Source: SZUA-309 sp965233675
GTDB taxonomy: Bacteria > Pseudomonadota > Gammaproteobacteria > Pseudomonadales > Azotimanducaceae
Assembly: GCA_965233675.1 (NCBI GenBank)
Contig: OZ247498.1
Span: 4,278,001-4,342,000, forward strand
Reading direction: 5' to 3'
Length of the DNA stretch: 64,000 nucleotides
Of the stretch, positions 34,771 to 43,785 are shown one piece after another. Position numbers and translations under genes: made by a program. Under the pieces are notes generated by a model that was not told where the DNA came from, did not search any database, and saw nothing but the letters and a program-made list of their open reading frames with translations. How positions within the stretch are numbered: the stretch's first letter is position 1; the number at the start of each line of letters is the position of its first letter.

Positions 34771-35813
34771 AGGCTGTCGACGATATTTCTCAGTTGCTCA
34801 CAGTATCTGACCCGTTCGGCGCTGGTTTGTGCCATGAAACCCACATTGAGGGCGTTCACACCGGATTCCTTCAGTGCCTGCAAGCGGTCGCGCACAAACG
34901 CCTCGTCGCCGATGAGCGAGTTCTCTTCCAGGTATTGTTCCGGAATGGCGGCTTCGGCGCCTTTTTTGTCGCCGGAGAGATAGAGGTCCTGAATTTCACG
35001 GGCGGCGTCGGCATAACCGGACCGGGAGAAAATCTGATTGTAGAAGTTCTTCTGCCGGGCACCCATGCCACCCACATAGAGGGCGATCTGGGGGCGGCTC
35101 AGATTGCGCAGCTGTTCCAGTCCGGCGCCGATTGCCACACCCCCGCCAGCGTAAATCTCCAGGGGCGCGAGATCCGGGTCCCGCTTTGCAAAGCCCGCCT
35201 GCAGCGCATCCCCCCAGACCGCCTGTGCGGCACTGGCCGTGTAGAAAGCCGGCAGCCAGGCGTCGGCGAGTTCGGCGGTCATGGCCACGCTTTTTTCCCC
35301 GAGCGAAGCGATGGCGATCGGGATCTGGTCGCGGACCGGATGGTTGATCAGCTTGAGTGGCTTGCCGAGTCCGGTGCCCTGATTCTGCGGCAGTGGAATC
35401 TGGTAGTGCCGGCCGTCGTGGTTCACCCGCTCCCGTCGCCACACCTGACGGCAGATATCGATGATTTCCCGCATCCGGGCAACGGGCTGGATGTAAGGCA
35501 CGCCGTGAAAGCCCTCGATCACCTGGGGGCCGGATGCGCCGAGGCCGAGCATGCAACGGCCGTCGGAGAGGTAGTCGATTCCAGCCGCCGTCATGGCCAG
35601 CAGCGTGGGTGTGCGGGAGTAGATCGGCAGGATGCCGGAGGCGATGGTGACCCGCTCGGTTTTTGAGGCGAGATAGCCCATGGCGCTTGGGGCGTCGAAG
35701 GAGTAGGCCTCTGGTACCCAGATCTGGTCGAGGCCGGCTTTTTCCAGCGCCTGGACCTCGTTGACTGCCTCCTTGAATCCCCCCGCGTAGCTGAGCAGCA
35801 TCGAAATTTTCAC
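34767..35813 (-). CDS. LLM-class flavin/F420-dependent oxidoreductase
   Basis: 348 residues from GTG 35813 with AGGGGAG about 7 bases upstream. A luciferase-like TIM barrel: VKISMLLSYAGGFKEAVNEVQALEKAGLDQIWVPEAYSFD, VTIASGILPIYSRTPTLLAMTAAGIDYLSDGRCMLGLGASG and a C-terminal EENSLIGDEAFVRDRLQALKESG segment match the group annotated as LLM class F420-dependent. Use of F420 rather than FMN is a family-level guess; no F420 synthesis genes are in this window. It is divergent (110-base gap) from the enoyl-reductase-like gene. Confidence 0.85.
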   Translation of the reverse strand: MKISMLLSYAGGFKEAVNEVQALEKAGLDQIWVPEAYSFDAPSAMGYLASKTERVTIASGILPIYSRTPTLLAMTAAGIDYLSDGRCMLGLGASGPQVIEGFHGVPYIQPVARMREIIDICRQVWRRERVNHDGRHYQIPLPQNQGTGLGKPLKLINHPVRDQIPIAIASLGEKSVAMTAELADAWLPAFYTASAAQAVWGDALQAGFAKRDPDLAPLEIYAGGGVAIGAGLEQLRNLSRPQIALYVGGMGARQKNFYNQIFSRSGYADAAREIQDLYLSGDKKGAEAAIPEQYLEENSLIGDEAFVRDRLQALKESGVNALNVGFMAQTSAERVRYCEQLRNIVDSL

Positions 35814-35923
35814 AGTGTGTCTCCCCTGAAATTGTCTGTGACATCTTGTCCTCGAAACACAATGATAGACTGGCCGGCCGCCGAGATCAGGGCGGCTGAA
35901 ATCGGACACTTCGAGGCGGAACA

Positions 35924-37168
35924 ATGACCAACAGGGTAGAACACAGCCAACGGGATTTCGATGTGGTGGTGTTCGGCGCCAGCGGCTTCACAGGGCGGTT
36001 GGTGGCCGAATATCTGCTCGAGGCCTACGGGACGGAGGGTGCGCTGAAGTGGGCGATGGCCGGCCGCAACCTGCCGAAACTGGAAGGCGTGCGCCGGGAA
36101 CTGGGCGCCGCGGCAGACGAAGTGCCGCTGCTGGTGGCGGACAGCAACGATGGCGAGTCTCTGACCCGACTGGCCGCCCGAACCCGGGTGGTCGCCAGCA
36201 CCGTTGGGCCTTACGCCTTGTATGGCTCCGGGCTGGTGGCCGCGTGCGTCGAAACCGGTACGCACTACTGTGATCTCACCGGCGAAGTGCACTGGATGCG
36301 GCGGATGATCGATACCCACCACGACGCGGCGGTTCGCAGCGGTGCGCGAATCGTACACAACTGCGGCTTTGACTGCCTGCCTTCCGATCTGGGCGTGCAC
36401 TGGCTGCAGCGGGAGATGCTGGCCCAGGAGGGGGTGCCCTGTTCGGAGGTGAAGTTCCGCACGGAATCCTTCAAAGGCGCATTCAGCGGCGGCACGGTGG
36501 CAAGCATGCTGAATATGCTCGCGGAAGCAGAATCGGATCCAAGCATTCATACGATCCTCCGGGACCCTTACGCGCTGAATCCTGCTGGCGCGCCCAGAGG
36601 CCTGGACGGTCCCGAGAAGACCTATCCGGAATACGACCCGGACTTCAACGGCTGGGTAGCCCCCTTCGTCATGGCCGAGATCAACACCAAGGTGGTGCGG
36701 CGTTCGAATGCCCTCCTCGATCAGCGCTATGGCCGAGACTTCCGGTACAGCGAAGGCAGTCTCATGCCGTTCGGCCAGCTCGGATTTCCGCTTGCAGCCA
36801 GCCTGGCGGCCGGCAGCGCGTCGTTTCAGGCGGCCATGCGGACAGGCTTCCTGCGTAAGGCGCTGAGCCAGATGCTGCCGGAACCTGGCGAAGGGCCGGA
36901 TCGGAAGGCGCGTGAGAGCGGTCATTTTCAGATTCAGTTGTTCGGTCGGCATCCGGATCGGAGCAGCGCCAGCCTGCGGCTCAGAATCCGGGCAGACAGA
37001 GATCCGGGCTACGGGGCTACGGCCCGAATGATTGGTGAATCCGCGGTCTGTCTGGCAAAGGATGGTCTCAGCTCACCGGGAGGCGTGCTCACACCGGCGG
37101 TGGCCATGGGCGATGCGCTGATTGATCGACTGGATGAGCGGGCAGAGGTACGTTTCAGCGGGCTTTAG
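35924..37168 (+). CDS. Trans-acting enoyl-reductase-like / saccharopine dehydrogenase-family protein
   Basis: 414 residues. Rossmann motif VVFGASGFTGRLVAEYLL (about 15-32), then AGRNLPKLEGVRREL, VVASTVGPYALYGSGLVAACVETGTHYCDLTGE and HNCGFDCLPSDLGVHWLQ. This is the signature order of the family that includes mycobacterial trans-acting enoyl reductases (Rv2953 type) and bacterial saccharopine-dehydrogenase-like proteins. It probably reduces a lipid-linked or acyl intermediate with NAD(P)H. GAGGCGGA lies just before the ATG. Its stop codon lies within a tandem repeat that extends 80 bases. Confidence 0.85.
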   Translation: MTNRVEHSQRDFDVVVFGASGFTGRLVAEYLLEAYGTEGALKWAMAGRNLPKLEGVRRELGAAADEVPLLVADSNDGESLTRLAARTRVVASTVGPYALYGSGLVAACVETGTHYCDLTGEVHWMRRMIDTHHDAAVRSGARIVHNCGFDCLPSDLGVHWLQREMLAQEGVPCSEVKFRTESFKGAFSGGTVASMLNMLAEAESDPSIHTILRDPYALNPAGAPRGLDGPEKTYPEYDPDFNGWVAPFVMAEINTKVVRRSNALLDQRYGRDFRYSEGSLMPFGQLGFPLAASLAAGSASFQAAMRTGFLRKALSQMLPEPGEGPDRKARESGHFQIQLFGRHPDRSSASLRLRIRADRDPGYGATARMIGESAVCLAKDGLSSPGGVLTPAVAMGDALIDRLDERAEVRFSGL

Positions 37169-37246
37169 TCAGATTAGTCAGAGCTCTTTAGTCCGCGCTC
37201 TTAGTCTGCGCTCCTAGTCCGCGCTCTTTAGCCAGAGCTCGCGCTC
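37165..37246. repeat. 13-bp tandem repeat beginning at a stop codon
   Basis: Units TTAGTCCGCGCTC (37188), TTAGTCTGCGCTC (37201), CTAGTCCGCGCTC (37214) and a degenerate copy (37227) follow two shorter TTAGTC copies, the first of which contains the TAG stop of the upstream gene (37166-37168). The remaining bases to the TTG at 37450 hold no other clear element. Confidence 0.85.
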
Positions 37247-37449
37247 GTCAATCAGTAGAAAAGAGTCCGGCGGATCCGTTCAACTTGGCGCTTAAGCGTT
37301 GGCAGCATCTGGCCTTGTGGCCGCTGTCCTGATTCATCGACTGAATGAGATTGAAGGACCCGCCGTAAAGTTCATGGTATTGCGGTGGCGCGACGCTGAG
37401 AAATCACTTATTGGACTATGGCGTAAAGTTGAAAGTGCCTGGAGCAATA

Positions 37450-38802
37450 TTGAATCGAATCCTGATTAACGCAGCCGCCTTTGTGCTGGTTTTTGCTTAC
37501 TTTTTCCCGGGTGCCGGAAGTCGCTCCGTGCTGGCCGCGGATGCTGGATTGGCCGCTGGCGGTCAGAAAAAAGTTGCGCCCATCGTTATTGCGCACCGCG
37601 GTGCTTCCGGCATGCGCCCGGAGCACACGCTGTCCGCTTACGAGTTGGCGCTCGTGCAGGGTGCGGATTTCATCGAGCTTGACCTGGTGGCCACCAGTGA
37701 TGGCGAACTGATCTCGCGGCACGAAAATGCGCTGGCGATGGTGCAACTGGACAGCCAAGGACAGATCGTTCGGGGTGATGATGGCGCGCCCGTTGTGCGG
37801 GAGGAGACCACGGACGTTGCTGAACGTCCTGAGTTCGCCGCCCGCCTGACCGTGAAGCAGGTGGATGGCAGGCCGGTCGGCGGCTGGTTCAGCGAGGATT
37901 TCACGCTCGCGGAAATCCGCACGCTCAAAGCCCGGGAGCGGATGCCGGCGCTGCGCCAGAAAAATCAGCTCTACGACGACAGCGAGGGCGTGCCGACACT
38001 GGCGGACGTGATCGCGCTTGTCAGGCGCTGGGAGGCGGTGGGCGGAATACGGCCAGGCCTTTATATTGAACTCAAACACCCCACCTTTTTTGCCGTCGAA
38101 GGCAAACGGCTTTCCGGTGCACCCATCGATCTGGATCTGGCCGAGCTCCTGCTCGACCAGCTCGAAGCAAACAACTTCACGGACTCGGAGCGCCTGTTCA
38201 TTCAGTGCTTCGAAGTCTGGCCGTTGCTCAATCTGACCGATCAGCTGGCGGATCGAGGCCTTAACATCCCGCTGGTGCAGCTGTTCGGCGATGTGCATAA
38301 CCGACGCTACCGGGCTGCGCCCAGAGACCTGGTTTACTACAGCCAGCTGGGGGATACCGCCCGCTACGGGGAACTGGCGCAGCTGCTGGCGCCGTATCTG
38401 AGTGCGGAAGCGGCAGGCAATGCAGGCGCCGGTATCTCCTATGCGGCGTTCACCAGCCCGGAAGTACTCGCCTTCATGGCGGAACGTTATGCCGATGGCA
38501 TCGGGCCACCGCGCAGCAGCGTGCTCGTGGTCAGCGTCGGGAGCGATGGCCGAACGCCCGTGGTGACCGGCGCGTTAGAGCCCTACGTGGCCCATGCCCG
38601 GTCGGCCGGCCTGCTGATCCACCCCTATACCCTGCGGGCAGAGGCACCCTTTCTGTTCCAGTACCAGGGTCGTCCGCTGACCATCGGCGAGGAAGCCAGA
38701 ATGCTCATTCGGGCCGGTATGGATGGATTCTTCATCGATCAGCCGTCCGAGGGCCGGCTGGCCGTGGATGGGCTCGAGCTTGAGACGCTTCGTCCACTGT
38801 AG
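37450..38802 (+). CDS. glpQ: Periplasmic glycerophosphodiester phosphodiesterase
   Basis: 450 residues from TTG 37450 (GGAG 37441-37444, 5 bases before), which gives a clean signal peptide NRILINAAAFVLVFAYFFPGAGS. A TTG 39 bases upstream is an alternative. Catalytic residues of the GDPD family are visible: HRGASGMRPEHT (near 52-63), FIELDLVATSDGELISRHE, and a later ELK strand (GLYIELKHPTFFAVEG). It hydrolyses glycerophosphodiesters to glycerol 3-phosphate and the alcohol. Length and the exported N-terminus favour GlpQ over cytosolic UgpQ. The next gene starts about 55 bases downstream. Confidence 0.9.
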   Translation: MNRILINAAAFVLVFAYFFPGAGSRSVLAADAGLAAGGQKKVAPIVIAHRGASGMRPEHTLSAYELALVQGADFIELDLVATSDGELISRHENALAMVQLDSQGQIVRGDDGAPVVREETTDVAERPEFAARLTVKQVDGRPVGGWFSEDFTLAEIRTLKARERMPALRQKNQLYDDSEGVPTLADVIALVRRWEAVGGIRPGLYIELKHPTFFAVEGKRLSGAPIDLDLAELLLDQLEANNFTDSERLFIQCFEVWPLLNLTDQLADRGLNIPLVQLFGDVHNRRYRAAPRDLVYYSQLGDTARYGELAQLLAPYLSAEAAGNAGAGISYAAFTSPEVLAFMAERYADGIGPPRSSVLVVSVGSDGRTPVVTGALEPYVAHARSAGLLIHPYTLRAEAPFLFQYQGRPLTIGEEARMLIRAGMDGFFIDQPSEGRLAVDGLELETLRPL

Positions 38803-38857
38803 TCTCATAGCAGGTTCACCAAGATGCCGGGAGTTTCTCATCAGCCAGCCCATAGAC

Positions 38858-40054
38858 GTGGTCGACAGCGACCTGGACTTTTCGCCCATTCATGAACGCC
38901 TCGCCTTCTACGTGGACGAAGGCATTCTTTCCTGTGCCAACAGTCTGATCATGCGAGGCACGGACGTGATCGATTTCCAGCGTTTCGGATACATGGATCT
39001 GGAATCGAAGACGCCGCTCGCAGAGGACGCCATCTATCGGATGTACTCCAACACCAAGATCGTCACCTCGGTGGCTGCCATGCAGCTGCACGAGCAGGGC
39101 GCTTTTTCGCTGGACGATCCGGTGGCCGACTACATACCTGCCTTTGCGGACATGCAGGTGCTGAAAGCAGATGCCGGGAGCGCGGCGGATGTGGAGCCGG
39201 CCAGCGAACCCATGCGCATCCGCCACATCCTCAGTCACAGCTCGGGTCTCTCCTACGGATTCATCGAACCGGATTCCATCGTTGATCAGGCCTACGCCGC
39301 GGCCGGTATCGACATTCTCAACGACTTCAGTCTGACCCTGGAAACCCTGTGCGAGAAGCTCGGTGGGTTGCCGCTGGCCTATCAGCCAGGCACTCAGTGG
39401 CGCTATTCATTTGCCACGGACGTTGTGGCACGCCTGGTGGAAGTGGTGTCCGGCAAACGCTTCGACGAATACCTCAAAACGCACATCTTCGAACCGCTCG
39501 ATATGAGTGACACGGATTTCTGGGTGCCACCGGAGAAAACAGACCGCTTCACCACCATGTATGCGCCAACGGATCTGCTGGATCCCATGAAGCCGGGCCT
39601 GGTGAAGGTGGATGATCCCAGGGACGGTTCCTATACCCGTGAGCGGAATCTGCTTTCCGGCGGTGGCGGGCTGGTGTCCACCGTGCAGGACTACCTGGCC
39701 TTCCTCCGGATGATCGTCAACGGTGGCAGCTGGCAGGGCGCCAGAATTCTGGCCCCGGAGACGCTGACGCTGATGCGCACCAATCAACTCGCCCCGGGCG
39801 TGGGCGTCAGCTTCCCGATGTGGAATATGCCGGGTACGGTGTTCGGCCTCGGCTTTGCCCTGAAAGCCGAACTCTCGGACGGCGAACCGGCGGGTATGTT
39901 GAATGAATATCACTGGGGTGGGATGGCCGGCACCCATTCCTGGATGGCGCCGGAGGCCGGCATCACGGGCCTGTGTATGACGCAGCGGATGCCCGGCTTC
40001 TGGCACCCGTTCAGCCATGAGTTCAAAGCACTGGCTTACGGCATCAGCGGTTGA
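38858..40054 (+). CDS. Serine hydrolase of the beta-lactamase/EstB family
   Basis: About 398 residues if started at GTG 38858. A catalytic SxxK is visible in YSNTKIVTS (near residue 63) and a Tyr in the RYSFATDVV motif; the C-terminal HSWMAPEAG replaces the KTG box, as in EstB-type esterases and class C-like hydrolases. There is no signal peptide, so an esterase/transacylase role is likelier than resistance. The start is unclear: no ATG fits, GGGAG at 38829-38833 would suit ATC 38840, and the frame runs back into glpQ. The stop lies in the first unit of an 18-bp repeat. Confidence 0.82.
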   Translation: MVDSDLDFSPIHERLAFYVDEGILSCANSLIMRGTDVIDFQRFGYMDLESKTPLAEDAIYRMYSNTKIVTSVAAMQLHEQGAFSLDDPVADYIPAFADMQVLKADAGSAADVEPASEPMRIRHILSHSSGLSYGFIEPDSIVDQAYAAAGIDILNDFSLTLETLCEKLGGLPLAYQPGTQWRYSFATDVVARLVEVVSGKRFDEYLKTHIFEPLDMSDTDFWVPPEKTDRFTTMYAPTDLLDPMKPGLVKVDDPRDGSYTRERNLLSGGGGLVSTVQDYLAFLRMIVNGGSWQGARILAPETLTLMRTNQLAPGVGVSFPMWNMPGTVFGLGFALKAELSDGEPAGMLNEYHWGGMAGTHSWMAPEAGITGLCMTQRMPGFWHPFSHEFKALAYGISG

Positions 40055-40151
40055 AGAGCCTTCAGCGGCTAAAGAGCCTTCAGCGGCTAAAGAGCCTTCA
40101 GCGGCTAAAGAGCCTTCAGCGGCTAAAGAGCCTTCAGCGCTTAAACAAAAG
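40044..40151. repeat. 18-bp tandem repeat joining two convergent stop codons
   Basis: Six units of 18 bases; units 2-5 (40062-40133) are identical TCAGCGGCTAAAGAGCCT. Unit 1 contains the TGA of the serine hydrolase, and unit 6 starts with the TCA that is the reverse-strand stop of the phosphatidyltransferase. GGCT/AGCC in each unit forms a small hairpin with an AAAG loop. Confidence 0.95.
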
Positions 40152-40709
40152 CGTGATGGCACGGTCCAGCATGGAGATGCCCGTACTCAGAACCAGCAGC
40201 CAGGCCAGGGCGGCGATCCAGACGAGCGGCGGCCAGGACAATGCCAGTGCCTCGCGGACGACTGGAATGCCGACCATCACGAAATAGGCGATGCCGTTGT
40301 TTCTGCCGAGTAGGCTGGTTTTGAGTTCGGCGCCGGCCAGGGCCTTGGAATCGAACATGTACTGGATAAACGCCAGGGCGACCAGAACGGACAGATAGGG
40401 ATTGATGTAGCCGACTGCGGCCAGCGCGCCAAGGGCGGTGGACACGAACAGTGCATCCGTGCCGTGATCGAAGAGTCCGCCCAGGGGACTCGCATGGCCA
40501 TAGCGTCGGGCCAGCGGACCATCGGCCAGATCGCTCAAGGCGGCAAGTGCGAACAGAAGCGCGGCCAGTGGCCAGTGGCCCGTGACGATGGCCCAGCAGA
40601 CAGGGCCGATGGCGAGGAGCCGGAAAAGGGTCAGGCCATTCGCCCAGGTCAGCCAGGAATGGGAAGTTGCTGAACTGGATGCGTTCCGGGATTTGGGGTG
40701 ATCGGCCAC
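40134..40709 (-). CDS. CDP-alcohol phosphatidyltransferase-family membrane protein
   Basis: 191 residues from GTG 40709; no in-frame ATG gives a sensible N-terminus and no ribosome site is clear. The metal-binding CDP-OH-P motif is complete: DLADGPLARRYGHASPLGGLFDHGTD (near residue 65), with about six membrane spans. It transfers a phosphoalcohol group from a CDP-linked donor in the inner membrane. The substrate (phosphatidylglycerol, cardiolipin-like or inositol-type product) is not told by sequence. It is divergent from the NAD-binding gene and converges with the serine hydrolase through the repeat array. Confidence 0.86.
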   Translation of the reverse strand: MADHPKSRNASSSATSHSWLTWANGLTLFRLLAIGPVCWAIVTGHWPLAALLFALAALSDLADGPLARRYGHASPLGGLFDHGTDALFVSTALGALAAVGYINPYLSVLVALAFIQYMFDSKALAGAELKTSLLGRNNGIAYFVMVGIPVVREALALSWPPLVWIAALAWLLVLSTGISMLDRAITLLFKR

Positions 40710-40778
40710 GGCGGCATCATAGCATCGGACAACGATGCCACGGCCGGGTGTCGGGCAGGTTGAAGAGGAGGCTTCCTG

Positions 40779-41678
40779 ATGATTCTGATAACAGGTGCGA
40801 ACGGGAATCTGGGTCGGCGGCTGATCGCGTCGCTCGCCGGCCGCCAATCCGTTCGGGCAGTCGTGCGCTCGGAACGGGCCGCCCGGCAGCTCGACGACTG
40901 TCCGGGGGACGTGGATGTGCAAATCGTCGACTACCTGGATCTGGCGGCGATGGCGGAAGCCGCTCAGGGTTGCTCCGGCGTTGTCCATCTGGTCGGGATC
41001 ATCAAGGAGTCCGCCACCAGCAGTTTTGCAGACGCCCATGAAAGCACGACCCGCGTCGTGGTGGAGGCCGCGCGGCAGGCCGGTGCGGAGCGTGTGGTTT
41101 ATCTGAGCATTCTCGGCTCGAGGCCGGCGGCAACCAATCCATGCCTGGCATCGAAAGGCCGGGCGGAAGCGATCATCGAAGCCAGCGGGCTTTCTTCGCT
41201 CATTCTACGGGTGCCCATGGTGCTCGGTGAAGGTGACTATGCCGCCCGGGCCCTGCAGCAACGGGCGCACGCACGATGGGTATTTCAGTTCCGGGCTGGC
41301 TCCCTGGAGCAGCCTATTTATGCAGGAGACGTGCTCACTGCCATCCTGGCCGGGCTCGGTCTGCAGGGCCGTGCGGCGTCCGGACGCTACGATCTCGCCG
41401 GACCGGAGTCTCTCAGCCGCCGGTCGCTCATCCATCGAGCCGCCGAAGTGCTGGGAAAATCCCCGCCGCGGGTGATCTCCCTGCCGATGGGACTCGGGAT
41501 GCTATTGGCGGGTCTGCTGGAGTACTTCTCCGACAACCCGCCCGTCACTCGAGCCATGCTTGGCGTGCTTGATCACGATGACCACATCGATCCGACTGCG
41601 TCGCTCTCCGCACTCGGTATCAGCCTCACGTCGCTCAATGAGTCGCTGCGCCTGTGCCTCGCAGACGGGGCCGGTTAG
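40779..41678 (+). CDS. NAD(P)-binding SDR-like protein (NDUFA9/NmrA type)
   Basis: 299 residues. GAGGAGG lies 8 bases before the ATG. Rossmann motif MILITGANGNLGRRLIASLAG, then AVVRSERAAR, VVHLVGIIKES and LSILGSRPAATNPCLASKGRAEAIIEASGLSSLILRVPMVLGEG: the atypical SDR group related to complex I subunit NDUFA9 and NmrA sensors. The Tyr/Lys active pair is not convincing. A C-terminal extension (GMLLAGLLEYFSDNPPVTRAML) may contact membrane. Role uncertain. Confidence 0.82.
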   Translation: MILITGANGNLGRRLIASLAGRQSVRAVVRSERAARQLDDCPGDVDVQIVDYLDLAAMAEAAQGCSGVVHLVGIIKESATSSFADAHESTTRVVVEAARQAGAERVVYLSILGSRPAATNPCLASKGRAEAIIEASGLSSLILRVPMVLGEGDYAARALQQRAHARWVFQFRAGSLEQPIYAGDVLTAILAGLGLQGRAASGRYDLAGPESLSRRSLIHRAAEVLGKSPPRVISLPMGLGMLLAGLLEYFSDNPPVTRAMLGVLDHDDHIDPTASLSALGISLTSLNESLRLCLADGAG

Positions 41679-41747
41679 TACCTGGCTGGTATCTCCGCAG
41701 AGTCAGGCGTACATTCAGCCCTCGATCCACCTGGGAGGAGGCATCTC

Positions 41748-43544
41748 ATGTCCTGTGTTCACCGTCGCGAAGTTGACCGCAAAGTTCACCGCCGGAAGCT
41801 CGGTGCCGATTTCCGTCGCTCACCGATGGCCATCCCACTGGTCCTGTTGCTGGCCTTCGGCCTCAGCGCCTGTGGAGAAACGGCGCCCACCGCAGAACCT
41901 GAACAGAGCGCTGCAAGCACCGAAGCACCCGTGGAGCCGGCGGCTGACTGGCCAACCGGAGCAAATACCATCGATCCGGGTTATGCGGCGACGGCCGACG
42001 GTGTCGCGCCGCTGCTGGAAGGAATCGGACCGGTAGACTTCCCGCTCACCAGCGAGGTGGATCTGGCCCGCGCGTACTTCAATCAGGCGCTGACTTTCAG
42101 TTACGGCTTCAATCATGCGGAGGCGGAGCGTTCATTCCGCGAAGCGGCACGACTCGACCCGGGCTGCGGCATCTGCTGGTGGGGAGTGGCCCTCGTGAAC
42201 GGACCCAACATCAACAAGGCGATGGACGAGGCGCAAGCCGCACCGGCCTGGGAAGCGGTGCAGAATGCGCTGGCCAACCGGGAAGGCGCATCTGAACTCG
42301 AGCAGGCGCTGATCGATGCGGTAGCCACCCGCTACTCGGAAGACGGAGAGGACCGGGCGGCCCTGGATGCCGTCTATGCCGGCTCCATGCGGGCCGTGTC
42401 CGAACAGTTCCCGGACAACCCGCATGTGCTGACCCTGTACGCGGAGTCGCTGATGGACCTGTATCCCTGGTCCTACTGGAATGAAGACGGCTCACCGAAA
42501 GAACATACGGAAGCGCTGGTGGCGGCCATCGAGCGGGCCTTCGAGATCGACCCGGAGCATCCGGGCGCGCTGCATCTGTATATCCATGCCATGGAACAGT
42601 ACACGCCGGAGAAAGCGGTTGCCGCGGCGGACGCGCTCGGACCACTGGTCCCGGTGGCCGGCCACCTGGTGCACATGCCGTCTCACATCTACCTTCGGGT
42701 CGGCCGTTACCATGACGCCGTGCTGGCCAATACACAGGCCAGCCTGGCGGACGAGGACTATATTTCCCAGTGCGACGCTCAGGGTTTCTACCCGGCCGGC
42801 TATTACCCGCACAACATTCATTTCCTCTGGTACTCGGCCATGATGGAAGGCCAGAAAGAACTGGCGGTGGCCTCTGCACAGCGGCTGCATGAAAAGATCA
42901 ATCTGGAAATGGCCCGTCAGTTCGGCGCCATTCAGCGGTATCTGGCCGTGCGCGCAGCCACCTACATCCGCTTCGGGATGTGGGAAGAGGCTCTGGCCGA
43001 ACCGCCAGCGCCGGAAGGGATGCCGATGACCACGTTCATGCGCGACTATGCTCAGGGTGTGGCCCTGGCGGCTACGGGCCAGCTCGATGCGGCGCGGGAC
43101 AATCTCACTCGCATGCAGGCGCAACGGGATTCCGGTGAGCTGGATGCAGTGATGGATCGGCAGGGCGATATCGCCGATCTGCTTTCCGAGATCGCCATGC
43201 AGTTGATCGAGGCGGAAATCGCCCGGGCGGAAGGTAATGATACGGCTGAGATCGAGCACCTGCAGGCGGCGATTGCCGCTCAGGACGCGTTGCCTTATAC
43301 GGAACCGCCCTTCTGGCATTTCCCGGTTCGGCAGGCCCTGGGGTCAGCCTATCTGCGGATGGACAAACCGGCCCTGGCCCAGGTGGCCTTTGAGGAAGAT
43401 CTGGTGAATTTTCCGAACAACGGCTGGTCTCTGTTCGGGTTGAAGCAGGCGCTGACCGCCCAGGGTGAAGCGACCGATGGGCTCGAGCAGGCGGTCGCCC
43501 AAGCCTGGCAGTATTCGGATATCGAACCGACCTCCGGACCCTGA
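41748..43544 (+). CDS. TPR-containing lipoprotein
   Basis: 598 residues. A long basic n-region leads a signal core MAIPLVLLLAFGLSAC with lipobox LSAC; GGAGGAGG lies 8 bases before ATG 41748, while ATG 41826 would leave just the core. The mature part has a low-complexity linker (TAEPEQSAASTEAPVEPAAD) and TPR-like helical pairs (FNQALTFSYGFNHAEAERSFREAARLDPGCGICWWG, AIERAFEIDPEHPGALHLYIHAMEQ, VHMPSHIYLRVGRYHDAV). The whole resembles large tetratricopeptide lipoproteins of unknown function found in many proteobacteria. Confidence 0.82.
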   Translation: MSCVHRREVDRKVHRRKLGADFRRSPMAIPLVLLLAFGLSACGETAPTAEPEQSAASTEAPVEPAADWPTGANTIDPGYAATADGVAPLLEGIGPVDFPLTSEVDLARAYFNQALTFSYGFNHAEAERSFREAARLDPGCGICWWGVALVNGPNINKAMDEAQAAPAWEAVQNALANREGASELEQALIDAVATRYSEDGEDRAALDAVYAGSMRAVSEQFPDNPHVLTLYAESLMDLYPWSYWNEDGSPKEHTEALVAAIERAFEIDPEHPGALHLYIHAMEQYTPEKAVAAADALGPLVPVAGHLVHMPSHIYLRVGRYHDAVLANTQASLADEDYISQCDAQGFYPAGYYPHNIHFLWYSAMMEGQKELAVASAQRLHEKINLEMARQFGAIQRYLAVRAATYIRFGMWEEALAEPPAPEGMPMTTFMRDYAQGVALAATGQLDAARDNLTRMQAQRDSGELDAVMDRQGDIADLLSEIAMQLIEAEIARAEGNDTAEIEHLQAAIAAQDALPYTEPPFWHFPVRQALGSAYLRMDKPALAQVAFEEDLVNFPNNGWSLFGLKQALTAQGEATDGLEQAVAQAWQYSDIEPTSGP

Positions 43545-43594
43545 ACTGCGTCACATATCCAGCGCTCGTTTTCCAGTAGCGTTGCTATTTAGAG

Positions 43595-43618
43595 CCCAGT
43601 ATTGGGTGTAGAGCCCAA
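43595..43618 (+). other. Two mutually exclusive small hairpins
   Basis: CCCA (43595-43598) can pair with TGGG (43603-43606), while TTGGG (43602-43606) can pair instead with CCCAA (43614-43618). This is an attenuator-like arrangement in the 241-base gap before the coiled-coil gene; the stems are short and no function is shown. Confidence 0.25.
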
Positions 43619-43785
43619 CAAATGGTGGCCGAGCGCGTGCGCATACCTTCGTGGTATACGGCAGCGCTGGCCCACTCACAGTGCCCGACTGCCGGGCAGA
43701 TGCGGGCATTTGGCTTCAAGTGGATGGATACACGATGCAGGAGACAAGCGGCGCTTCAGGTCTGGCTACCGTAGGAATGGTAGGC

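Noticed and set aside
38858..40054. Beta-lactamase resistance gene
   Set aside because: No signal peptide and no KTG box; it fits EstB-like serine hydrolases better.
40044..40151. CRISPR array
   Set aside because: Units are directly adjacent with no spacers of unique sequence, and no cas genes are near; it is a plain tandem repeat.
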